Made by a program: the position numbers and the translations under genes. A model generated the notes under the pieces. The model saw only the letters and a list, made by a program, of their open reading frames with translations, made no database searches and was not told the origin of the DNA. DNA of 36,626 nucleotides from a virus. The DNA is taken from the IMG/VR virus record IMGVR_UViG_3300037728_000010, positions 1 through 36,626 of that record, one strand, 5' to 3'. Shown here in pieces: positions 30,152-36,563 of this stretch; position 1 is the first letter of the stretch; each line of letters opens with the position of its first letter.

Positions 30152-30724
30152 TTAGTTAAGGTTTGGAAGCGAATACATTCGGTCTTCTATACATGAAGAG
30201 ATAAACCGAAATACGTGGTAAGAACGAAACGGTTTCTTTTTGAAAAGCAGAAACTTCCGCTCCTTTTCAACTGATTTAACCTTAAATTTGATAGGATAGT
30301 TATCATATTTTACAGGCCAACGGTCTTCATTCGGCCACAAGAGAACAGAGTTTTCGGTTGTCGTTACGTTTTTGAACTTGCCGTTTGATTCCCACCTAGA
30401 AATTTTGTTCAAGACGTGTTCTACGGTCCCGGAAAAATGAACCTCTTTAATCATTTCATCAAAATCAGAGTGCTTCATCGTGCGAGAAACTTCGCTGTTT
30501 TCAAATTCTGCAGCAACTCCGTGAACCGAAGAATAATCATCGGTTTGAGAAAAAAGAAAACCAATCTCTTCTTTTAAAATTGCTCCGGTGTATCCTCTAC
30601 TGAAAAACGAGTCTTCTCTGTCTTTGTGTTTTGATTTAGACAGGGTGCAAGAAATTCTCCCGTCAAGAAAACCGGGATTCTCTTTTAAGAACTTGTGTAC
30701 TTGAATTGCACTTTCTATTGTCAT
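30152..30724 (-). CDS. Hypothetical protein, 190 aa
   Basis: Starts at ATG 30724 (MTIESAIQVHKFLKENPGFL); a TTG at 30805 in frame is less likely. Residues include DGRISCTLSKSKHKDREDSF, VHGVAAEFENSEVSRTMKHS and a basic end (FKVKSVEKERKFLLFKKKPF). No recognised domain. The 91 nt upstream contain no other gene or clear signal. Confidence 0.68.
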   Translation of the reverse strand: MTIESAIQVHKFLKENPGFLDGRISCTLSKSKHKDREDSFFSRGYTGAILKEEIGFLFSQTDDYSSVHGVAAEFENSEVSRTMKHSDFDEMIKEVHFSGTVEHVLNKISRWESNGKFKNVTTTENSVLLWPNEDRWPVKYDNYPIKFKVKSVEKERKFLLFKKKPFRSYHVFRFISSCIEDRMYSLPNLN

Positions 30725-30815
30725 TGTTCTTTTATTTTCTTCATGTATGTAGATTAACCTTAGAAGCCTCTTACAGCCTCTAAGACGGGCGATCTCTTTT
30801 AGCAAGTGTGTTGGG

Positions 30816-31031
30816 TCACGTCTTTACCTTATAGCACTCTGCGGTGTTGTATGGGTATCCTCTTTCCTCCGGAAACACGCAGCCGTTTTCAACACGATTG
30901 CACGTAAACATTTGAACGCTTGTGTTCCTTCCACAAAGATACGCGTCTCCGGGGGAAGGCGTCTCGTTTGAAATTTCAATTCCAAGCCGACTTGCGGCCT
31001 TTTGAATTTCCTTTTTTCCAATTGGATACAT
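30816..31031 (-). CDS. Small Cys-containing protein, 71 aa
   Basis: The frame extends to 31232, but the ATG at 31031 (MYPIGKKEIQKAASRLGIEI) is 13 nt after the preceding stop and is preferred. Remaining parts: SPGDAYLCGRNTSVQMFTCN and VENGCVFPEERGYPYNTAEC. Four Cys in 45 residues suggest a metal site or disulfides. Family unknown. Confidence 0.62.
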   Translation of the reverse strand: MYPIGKKEIQKAASRLGIEISNETPSPGDAYLCGRNTSVQMFTCNRVENGCVFPEERGYPYNTAECYKVKT

Positions 31032-31044
31032 GGACGTGTTTTTC

Positions 31045-31359
31045 TTAGTTAAGAAGGTTTTCTGCGTAGGTTGAAGCCCGAAGCTTTTCATCTTCGGTAA
31101 ATATATCCACCATTTCTTTTGAAATGGATTCTTCGGTAATTGAGAAATCTTCTCGACCGAAACTGTCTTTGGCCTTTGCCAAAAATGAATCAACCGAATC
31201 ATGAAAACCGTGCTTGTCAACCACGGACCCATCTTCGGTCAAAAAGGCGTAGTGCCACGTCCGACCGGAAGGAGTGGTGGTTCCAATCACAGTCCCCGAA
31301 ATCCGCTTGTTGATCTCGTGGGCAAGAAGGTGGCAAAGTCCGTCAACTTCAGTTTCCAT
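31045..31359 (-). CDS. Small Cys/His/Asp protein, papain-like candidate, 104 aa
   Basis: METEVDGLCHLLAHEINKRI has Cys9 followed by a helix, then RTWHYAFLTEDGSVVDKHGF with His36 and Asp48. GxCHxLAxxI ... HxAxxxxDGxxxDxxG is a pattern I know from a family of small bacterial proteins resembling papain-like or NlpC-type folds. The helical C-terminus (SITEESISKEMVDIFTEDEK) is separate. It has the same residue order as the 28289-28606 gene although overall similarity is low. Activity unproven. Confidence 0.66.
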   Translation of the reverse strand: METEVDGLCHLLAHEINKRISGTVIGTTTPSGRTWHYAFLTEDGSVVDKHGFHDSVDSFLAKAKDSFGREDFSITEESISKEMVDIFTEDEKLRASTYAENLLN

Positions 31360-31435
31360 CGTAACAGGAGGTTTCTCTCTTTCAAAATCGCAATACTTAA
31401 ATGCAAGTGCATGAGGTTGGTTCCAAGTAAGAGAA

Positions 31436-31690
31436 TCAATTTACAGAGTCTTTAAATTTTATTGGCACAGACTTTCCCATGCCCTCTTTGCAAAACTTTC
31501 TAACCCGGTAACGCACGTAAATATTACTTCCTTTGAAGGTCATTGTGCCATTTCCTATCGGGCGTTCAAACATGTAATGACACCTTCCGGAATAGTCTTT
31601 ACAACAGGAAAAGACGCCTGCGCTTGAAAAATCGAATCCAACATTTGTAAGTTCTATAATCTCTGAATTTGTTTCAAGAAATATAAGCAT
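31436..31690 (-). CDS. Mini-protein of the hydrophobic-start set, 84 aa
   Basis: ATG at 31690 (MLIFLETNSEIIELTNVGFD) overlaps the preceding TAA by 1 nt; a longer frame to 31705 exists. Later SSAGVFSCCKDYSGRCHYMF and TFKGSNIYVRYRVRKFCKEG: beta-rich with four Cys. Family unknown. About 76 nt without a visible feature follow before the papain-like gene. Confidence 0.64.
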   Translation of the reverse strand: MLIFLETNSEIIELTNVGFDFSSAGVFSCCKDYSGRCHYMFERPIGNGTMTFKGSNIYVRYRVRKFCKEGMGKSVPIKFKDSVN

Positions 31691-32079
31691 TAGTGGACAC
31701 CCCAACTCTTTAAAATATTTCCGTATTTTTTCGCTTGTTTATGTTGCTTATCTAACCGACGAAGCCGAAAGTGTCGTTCGCAAATTGGCAAGGCTTTTCT
31801 TCTGTCTTTTCTATGGAAGCTTCTTCGTACCCTCATGCCCCAACGGTCCCATTGGCCTTTGTATTTTGAAAGCCTGTGTCTGTACGTGAAGTCACATCCG
31901 GAAACCCAAATTTTTCTTTCATCGACTTGAATATAGGTGTCTTTTAAAAGGTCAATCTTGCCTTGGCTTAAACGAAGATTGCCATTAATCGAATCTTTAA
32001 ACCAAATTTCATTTTTCCCATGATGCTCGGGGTATACCTCTTCTTTTGAGAGGTCTTCTTTTGTTTGAATTATGACCAT
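31690..32079 (-). CDS. Basic protein of the hydrophobic-start set, 129 aa
   Basis: MVIIQTKEDLSKEEVYPEHH opens with the aliphatic strand and TKE. A beta-rich part follows (EIWFKDSINGNLRLSQGK, IWVSGCDFTYRHRLSKYKGQ) and a strongly basic helical end (RRSFHRKDRRKALPICERHF, DKQHKQAKKYGNILKSWG). It could bind nucleic acid. It is the last gene of the array before the inserted endonuclease region. Confidence 0.66.
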   Translation of the reverse strand: MVIIQTKEDLSKEEVYPEHHGKNEIWFKDSINGNLRLSQGKIDLLKDTYIQVDERKIWVSGCDFTYRHRLSKYKGQWDRWGMRVRRSFHRKDRRKALPICERHFRLRRLDKQHKQAKKYGNILKSWGVH

Positions 32080-32112
32080 TTTCGAGTAAATCGTATCCGT
32101 GCATGTAAAAAA

Positions 32113-32204
32113 GGCGGCTCGGCGTATCCCGTAAAACCGTCTCTAATATAAACTGTGGGCACACCTATCAAGATGTGCCCACAGCTTCAATCAATACCGA
32201 TTAA
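32113..32204 (+). pseudogene. Remnant of an endonuclease gene 3' end
   Basis: In frame this stretch reads RLGVSRKTVSNINCGHTYQD then VPTASINTD and stop. The intact gene at 32309-33403 ends RFDVSRKTVSNISCGYTYQD. It is a clear leftover C-terminus of a second, related endonuclease gene with no 5' part; an upstream TAA closes the frame at 32106-32108. Confidence 0.85.
32153..32184. other. Conserved hairpin, copy 1
   Basis: An 11-bp perfect stem CTGTGGGCACA / TGTGCCCACAG with loop CCTATCAAGA. The second copy at 33349-33380 has the same loop and three compensatory base-pair changes. It lies inside the remnant's coding frame. Confidence 0.85.
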
Positions 32205-32266
32205 TTTTCGGGGTGAAGAAGAATGAGTGTGTCGGTTGATCTTGTGTGAGTAAACCGGGCAATCAT
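32201..32266 (-). pseudogene. Remnant of a helicase gene 3' end
   Basis: On the - strand this reads RFTHTRSTDTLILLHPEN and stop; the intact helicase ends KYTAETRSTDTLIFLHPEN. It is the last 18 or so codons of a second UvrD-like helicase gene. Its upstream part is missing and replaced by the promoter of the inserted endonuclease. Confidence 0.85.
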
Positions 32267-32267
32267 A

Positions 32268-32285
32268 CTATATATAAATGTGAAC
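32268..32285 (+). promoter_or_regulatory. Late-promoter-like motif before the endonuclease gene
   Basis: CTATATATAAATGTGAAC is 17/18 identical to the motif before the scaffold gene (22249). It is placed 24 nt before the ATG at 32309, in the + direction, opposite to the surrounding array. Confidence 0.6.
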
Positions 32286-32308
32286 ATTAACAAGAACTGA
32301 ACTTGACT

Positions 32309-33403
32309 ATGGATGATTCTAATAGAAGATACTACGTTTATGCTCTAGTACACGAACGGCCCCGAAATAACTTTGTTCCGAAGACGTTTTATGTAGGGCG
32401 CGGAACCGGAAGAAGAATGAATAGACACTTTTCTGAAAGCAGTTTACGGTACGATGTAAATCCACACAAATCGTCTACGATTAAAAAGTGCAAGCAAAAC
32501 GGTTGGAAATGTTACGGCAGAAAACTTGCAACTGACCTGACCTTAGAAGAGGCAAAAGAGCTAGAACAACTTGTTCTAGATGATGATTATATTTTTGATC
32601 AACTCACTAACATTATTCGAACCGCCTATGGGGGACAAACACCTTATGGTAGTGATTCACCACTTTCTTTGTTAGATGAAGAGAGTGTAGCCGAAATCAA
32701 ATGGCTCGTTAAAAACACCGAATGTACCCAAAAACAGCTTGCAAATAAATACGGAGTATCGGCACAGGCTATTTGCGATATTATCAAAGAAAGAAACTGG
32801 ATACGTGTTGAACCATCAAAACCCGAATCAATTCCAAAACCAAATAAATTGGGAATGACCAAGAAACAGGTTGCCGAAGCCAAATGGCTTATAGAAAATA
32901 CGGATGCTTCTCAAAAGGACATAGGTGATCTCTACGACGTTACAAGCTATACCATATCCTGCATCAAGACCGGGAAAAGATATACGGATGTGAAGCCACG
33001 TAAGCCCCAAGAAGTTTTTTTAGATCCGAAGAAGACCTACAAGCTGTCCAAAGAGCAAGTTTCAGAAATCAAATGGCTTTTGAATAATACCAAGTTTACC
33101 CAAAAGTCTGTTGCTAAACATTACGACGTAAAAAGCCAAACCATTTCTGAAATCAATGTTGGTAAGATTCATGAAGGTGTAAAACCTTCCAAGCCCCAAC
33201 CCATTCCAGATTTGAAAAAACCTAAGACACCTGCGCTTTCAAAAAAAGAAGCCGGGGAGATAAAGTACCTTCTTGAAGAATCCGATATGACACAATCTGA
33301 GATTGGTGAGCGGTTCGACGTATCACGTAAAACCGTCTCTAATATAAGTTGCGGGTACACCTATCAAGATGTACCCGCAACCCCGGCTGACACTTGTAAT
33401 TAG
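32309..33403 (+). CDS. GIY-YIG-type endonuclease with four HTH repeats, 364 aa
   Basis: The start is ATG 32309 (MDDSNRRYYVYALVHERPRN). Residues 8-100 form a LEM-3-like GIY-YIG domain: YYVYALVHE, FYVGRGTGRRMNRHFSES and EAKELEQLVLDDD. Residues about 125-355 hold four similar units of 55-75 residues, each with VAEIKWLVKNTECTQKQLAN-type helices and a second-helix pattern YGVSAQAICDIIKERNWIRV, YDVTSYTISCIKTGKRYTDV, YDVKSQTISEINVGKIHEGV and FDVSRKTVSNISCGYTYQDV. These are HTH DNA-binding repeats joined by Lys/Pro linkers. It lies antisense inside the - strand array and ends overlapping the helicase stop by 4 nt. Confidence 0.88.
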   Translation: MDDSNRRYYVYALVHERPRNNFVPKTFYVGRGTGRRMNRHFSESSLRYDVNPHKSSTIKKCKQNGWKCYGRKLATDLTLEEAKELEQLVLDDDYIFDQLTNIIRTAYGGQTPYGSDSPLSLLDEESVAEIKWLVKNTECTQKQLANKYGVSAQAICDIIKERNWIRVEPSKPESIPKPNKLGMTKKQVAEAKWLIENTDASQKDIGDLYDVTSYTISCIKTGKRYTDVKPRKPQEVFLDPKKTYKLSKEQVSEIKWLLNNTKFTQKSVAKHYDVKSQTISEINVGKIHEGVKPSKPQPIPDLKKPKTPALSKKEAGEIKYLLEESDMTQSEIGERFDVSRKTVSNISCGYTYQDVPATPADTCN

Positions 33404-33450
33404 TTTTCAGGGTGAAGGAAGATTAACGTATCCGTAGAGCGAGTTTCGGC
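33310..33450. repeat. Direct repeat copy 2 (endonuclease tail plus helicase tail)
   Basis: The intact counterpart of copy 1 at 32113-32255: the 3' end of the endonuclease gene joined to the 3' end of the helicase gene with a 4-nt overlap. Together the two copies flank the endonuclease gene. Confidence 0.85.
33349..33380. other. Conserved hairpin, copy 2
   Basis: An 11-bp perfect stem TTGCGGGTACA / TGTACCCGCAA with loop CCTATCAAGA, inside the last codons of the endonuclease gene, about 20 nt before its stop. Three base pairs differ from copy 1, all as paired changes. There is no T-tract, so it is not a standard intrinsic terminator. Confidence 0.85.
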
Positions 33451-34854
33451 TGTATATTTCAGGTTCATCTCCTGCTCTGCCTGCCACTTCTTTTGACCCT
33501 TCCAACGAAGCGGCATAAGATCGGTTCGGATGATGATAATCCGGTCGTTTTCAAGGCCCTTCGCCTTGTGTGCGGTCATAAGCTTCACCGAATCGGGCGT
33601 TTCTTTGAACAGGGACTTGATCTTGCTTTTTAGACCCCGCTTTGTGGAAACGTCATATTCGCCGTAGACGGTTTTAATGGCGTCTACCTTATCCCGGAAG
33701 GCCCGAAGCTTTTCTTCGGACGTATCGTTCTCTAGAAGCTTCTCTCGCTTGCTTTGGTAGTAAGAACGAACGCTTTCGTTGAAGTTATCAAAATCAATCC
33801 GGTTTGCAATTTGAAGAAGGCCCCGCTTGATGTTTCGTCCGACCACGTGAGCAGGCTGTCCGTTCTTGATTAGACGGATGCAATTCCGGATAAGCGGAGC
33901 GTTTGTGCGGCACAAAACGTAATCCCCACTTTCGGCAATGTTCGGTAGGCTGTCCATCTTGTCTTCGATGATTTTACCTTCCGGGGCGTTTTCACGGGGC
34001 TCGATTTCCGGAACAATGCGTTGCACGTTTTCAACGTGGCTTTTCGGGCAACGGTAGGTGATGTTTAGCGGAAGTTCGGTTGTTTCAAACTCTTCTTTGA
34101 TCTGCTCGAAAGAATCCGAATCCGCACCCGCGAAACCGTAAATGGCTTGACGGGGATCTCCCACGAAAATTGCGCGACCGTCCCGACGAAGCATCTTGTC
34201 AATCACCCGGCGCGTGCAAGTGTTTAGGTCCTGTGCTTCATCCACGAAGACCCACTTGTTTTGGTACATCGAAAGGTTCCACTTCACCGGAAGATAAATC
34301 ATGTCGGTGAAGTCAATTTCCCCGTTTTCTTTTGCAATCTTGTTTGAACGGTTAATCACCGTTTCGATAAGCGGGAAAATCTCTTCAATGGAAATTCCGT
34401 GGTGACGGGCAACGTCCAAAACTTCGCTTTTATCGGACGGGTCCGCAAGATTGAGCCGAACAAGGTCAACGATGTTTCGAAGGTTGGCCTTTACCGTCTT
34501 TTTGTTTTTCTTGAACGCCATATCGGACGTAACGGCGTTGACGATGTCTTTGATTTTATCAGAGTTTACGTCAACGTCGTACCCGGCGTAGCGGATTGCA
34601 CCGAAACCGCAAGAGTGGACGGTCTTTGCAATGAAATCGGTATCGGAAAGCTTGTCAGAGAGTTCGCGCTCGATGTGTTTGTTGAACGCAACAAAAACTC
34701 CACCCTCTCCACGCTCTTCTTTGATTCGACGTGCAAGCTCAATAAGCGTGGTTGTTTTTCCGCTTCCGGCCTTTGCGTCCACAACCGCGTTTCCGGACCC
34801 GTTGATTCCCCAATCGAAGATCCGTTTCTGGTAATCGCTCCAGTCAAAAGACAT
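33400..34854 (-). CDS. UvrD/Rep-like superfamily 1 helicase, 484 aa
   Basis: ATP-driven DNA helicase. The start at 34854 (MSFDWSDYQKRIFDWGINGS) fits the Q motif; an in-frame ATG at 34896 adds 14 residues. Motif I is VDAKAGSGKTTTLIELARR, Ia VFVAFNKHIERE with AKTVHSCGFGAIR, II WVFVDEAQDLN, III IFVGDPRQAIYGFAGAD, IV LPLNITYRCP and V/VI VKLMTAHKAKGLEND. It is shorter than UvrD and ends LIFLHPEN. All motifs are intact. Base composition is visibly richer in GC than neighbouring genes, suggesting separate origin. It could act in replication, recombination or repair of phage DNA. Confidence 0.93.
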   Translation of the reverse strand: MSFDWSDYQKRIFDWGINGSGNAVVDAKAGSGKTTTLIELARRIKEERGEGGVFVAFNKHIERELSDKLSDTDFIAKTVHSCGFGAIRYAGYDVDVNSDKIKDIVNAVTSDMAFKKNKKTVKANLRNIVDLVRLNLADPSDKSEVLDVARHHGISIEEIFPLIETVINRSNKIAKENGEIDFTDMIYLPVKWNLSMYQNKWVFVDEAQDLNTCTRRVIDKMLRRDGRAIFVGDPRQAIYGFAGADSDSFEQIKEEFETTELPLNITYRCPKSHVENVQRIVPEIEPRENAPEGKIIEDKMDSLPNIAESGDYVLCRTNAPLIRNCIRLIKNGQPAHVVGRNIKRGLLQIANRIDFDNFNESVRSYYQSKREKLLENDTSEEKLRAFRDKVDAIKTVYGEYDVSTKRGLKSKIKSLFKETPDSVKLMTAHKAKGLENDRIIIIRTDLMPLRWKGQKKWQAEQEMNLKYTAETRSTDTLIFLHPEN

Positions 34855-34950
34855 AACCTGTTTGCTTTGTGATAAAGGGGCTTCCTTGTTAGGCACCCTT
34901 TTACATGCGCGTGCTGGCTTTTTGTTTCAAAGAGGACCTAGGCTTCACAC

Positions 34951-35442
34951 TTACTTCACGTTAAAAGATCGGTCAATTGAGTTTTTCGGAATGTAGACAA
35001 CGTAAAACCTTTCCCGCGACCATGTAAGCCGATACCACATATCTTTTCGAACTTTAGTTCTAGCCTCTACTCTAAAGCTGTCTGTTTTTGCCGGATTAAT
35101 TTCTTTGATGTATGTCTGGCTCGCAGGAATTCTTTTGCTTCTGTGTCCAAGCCTCTGTTTTGTCATGTAGTAGTAATACTTTCTTCCTTCAATGGACCCG
35201 GTGCCTAAATACAAATTTCCGGAAGTAGAGTGGTTGTCATACAGGTTGTAAATCTGTTCCGTTGACTTCGTTTTGGTGACAACTTCTTCGACCGGATATG
35301 CAATTGATAACATGCCAGAAGACATAGCACCAAAACCAGCAAAGAAAATGGCAAAGAAAACTACCTCAACGAAAGACTCTACTTCCGCAACAAAAATGCC
35401 ATATAAAACCCCCAAAAGTGAGCCTGAGATAATCCAAAGCAT
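34951..35442 (-). CDS. Two-TM membrane protein, 163 aa
   Basis: Two membrane helices, about residues 2-18 (LWIISGSLLGVLYGIFVA) and 26-48 (VVFFAIFFAGFGAMSSGML), then a soluble part: TEQIYNLYDNHSTSGNLYLG, TGSIEGRKYYYYMTKQRLGH, PASQTYIKEINPAKTDSFRV. The pattern IYxLxxN...GxxxLGxGSIxxxxYYxY...xAxxTYI is shared, from memory, with a widespread family of phage and bacterial membrane proteins of unknown function. About 95 nt without a gene separate it from the helicase. Confidence 0.75.
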   Translation of the reverse strand: MLWIISGSLLGVLYGIFVAEVESFVEVVFFAIFFAGFGAMSSGMLSIAYPVEEVVTKTKSTEQIYNLYDNHSTSGNLYLGTGSIEGRKYYYYMTKQRLGHRSKRIPASQTYIKEINPAKTDSFRVEARTKVRKDMWYRLTWSRERFYVVYIPKNSIDRSFNVK

Positions 35443-35459
35443 AACAAAGTTTGTTTTAG

Positions 35460-35681
35460 TTAAAAGGCGTCTGCTTTTCGTTCTAGATCAAGAGTGAGCC
35501 CGTCTGTGGACACAAGCTTAACGCTGAAAGCATTGTGCCTTGTTTCCGCTTTCATTTCAAACGTGTTAATGAACCAGTAAACCATGAAGGTCGAACGGTC
35601 CACTCGCCGCAATCCGTGAACGTCATGGTTTATTTCGGTGATCTCTTCTAAAATCTCTTGATTTTCTGAGTATACGATCAC
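35460..35681 (-). CDS. Mini-protein of the hydrophobic-start set, 73 aa
   Basis: MIVYSENQEILEEITEINHD, then VDRSTFMVYWFINTFEMKAE and FSVKLVSTDGLTLDLERKAD. Beta-rich, with the same MIV-type first strand as other genes of this array. The start overlaps the preceding stop as ATGA. Family unknown. Confidence 0.66.
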   Translation of the reverse strand: MIVYSENQEILEEITEINHDVHGLRRVDRSTFMVYWFINTFEMKAETRHNAFSVKLVSTDGLTLDLERKADAF

Positions 35682-35878
35682 TTTCCTTTTTTTACGTTTG
35701 TGTAAATGATGCTTTCGACGGTGCTTTGAGAATCGGTTTCAATCCGCTCTTTGATTGCGCCTTCTAAGAAAATGTCAAATTGCCTTTTTTCATCGACCAT
35801 ATCCGCAAGTCTGTCCGGGATTGAAACGGTGGCCTCTTTTTCTTCACCATCTATTTTGTACCGAACTTCGATTTCCAT
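35678..35878 (-). CDS. Small acidic alpha/beta protein, 66 aa
   Basis: MEIEVRYKIDGEEKEATVSI, then PDRLADMVDEKRQFDIFLEG and ESIIYTNVKKGK. A beta-hairpin followed by helices; no family recognised. Preceded by a promoter/operator-like inverted repeat at 35903-35947, so it may begin a transcription unit. Coupled to the next gene by ATGA. Confidence 0.68.
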   Translation of the reverse strand: MEIEVRYKIDGEEKEATVSIPDRLADMVDEKRQFDIFLEGAIKERIETDSQSTVESIIYTNVKKGK

Positions 35879-35902
35879 ACGTTATACCTCTTGGTTTATT
35901 CA

Positions 35903-35947
35903 TGTAGGATACATTATATAGGCAAACCGCGCCGTTTGTTTCCTACA
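35903..35947 (-). promoter_or_regulatory. Inverted repeat around a TATAAT-like box
   Basis: TGTAGGA (35903-35909) and TCCTACA (35941-35947) are perfect inverted repeats 31 nt apart. Between them, CAAAC and GTTTG pair around a GC centre, and on the - strand CCTATATAATG resembles a -10 box just upstream of the 35878 gene. Candidate operator/promoter. Confidence 0.35.
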
Positions 35948-35954
35948 ATTTGCT

Positions 35955-36563
35955 TTAACCAAGAACGATGGACGCTGTTTCGTCAGACCACCCGGTTCCA
36001 TCTGAACGCTTGAACTTGTGGCTTTCTGTTCGGATTTGCCGTGTGGAAACTTTCGTGACCTCTTCAAACTCCCCGTTTGAAAGTTCAATGGTATCACCCG
36101 GCTTTATTTCATCCAAGTCTTTAACGGCTTCAGGTTCTTCTTTTGGCTTCGGTTGTGCGGAAACAGATTGATCTCCCCAACCTTCACCGGAGGACTTGGT
36201 AAACTTCAACCCACCAGCTTTTACCTGTCTTGAACTTACGGACTTAACAACGACCGTTTCACCTTGCGACGTTACAATAAGATCCCCAACCTTTACGTCT
36301 GTTAATGGCTTCGCTTCTTCAAATCCGGACTTTCTTCGAAGCTCTTTTTCCCGAATCGAGCGGATTTTTTCGTCTACGATGATAAGAGATTCGAAGTACC
36401 AAAAGCCAGTGTATCTACTGCTGTGTCCACAGTCTACAACCGCATAGCCGTTTTCTTCCCATACTCTTTCTACGGTTCCTTTCTTTCTTTTATCGCCATA
36501 AATCGCCACTTCATCGTTTTTTCGAATTGGAAGCTTGTTCGGAACCTCTTCGTGACTTGTCAT
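35955..36563 (-). CDS. Protein with two SH3-like repeats, 202 aa
   Basis: The last two thirds hold a tandem repeat: VKVGDLIVTSQGETVVVKSV with SSRQVKAGGLKFTKSSGEGW, then IKPGDTIELSNGEFEEVTKV with STRQIRTESHKFKRSDGTGW. A first, diverged unit may be NDEVAIYGDKRKKGTVERVW with GYAVVDCGHSSRYTGFWYF. The small beta-barrel type (SH3/KOW-like) and the Pro/Glu linker (QPKPKEEPEAV) fit a protein- or nucleic-acid-binding adaptor. The start overlaps the preceding stop as ATGA. Function unknown. Confidence 0.74.
   Translation of the reverse strand: MTSHEEVPNKLPIRKNDEVAIYGDKRKKGTVERVWEENGYAVVDCGHSSRYTGFWYFESLIIVDEKIRSIREKELRRKSGFEEAKPLTDVKVGDLIVTSQGETVVVKSVSSRQVKAGGLKFTKSSGEGWGDQSVSAQPKPKEEPEAVKDLDEIKPGDTIELSNGEFEEVTKVSTRQIRTESHKFKRSDGTGWSDETASIVLG

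Larger units (their letters stand above)
32113..32255. repeat. Direct repeat copy 1 (endonuclease tail plus helicase tail)
   Basis: This stretch is similar over about 130 nt to 33310-33450. Shared blocks include CGTAAAACCGTCTCTAATAT and CACCTATCAAGATGT. It consists of the + strand end of an endonuclease gene followed by the - strand end of a helicase gene, as in copy 2. Differences are largely synonymous or compensatory, so the copies are old or came from related but different parents. Confidence 0.85.

Noticed and set aside
34855-34950. Possible small gene or RNA between the helicase and the two-TM protein
   Set aside because: About 95 nt, no ORF of useful size and no stable stem noticed beyond chance.
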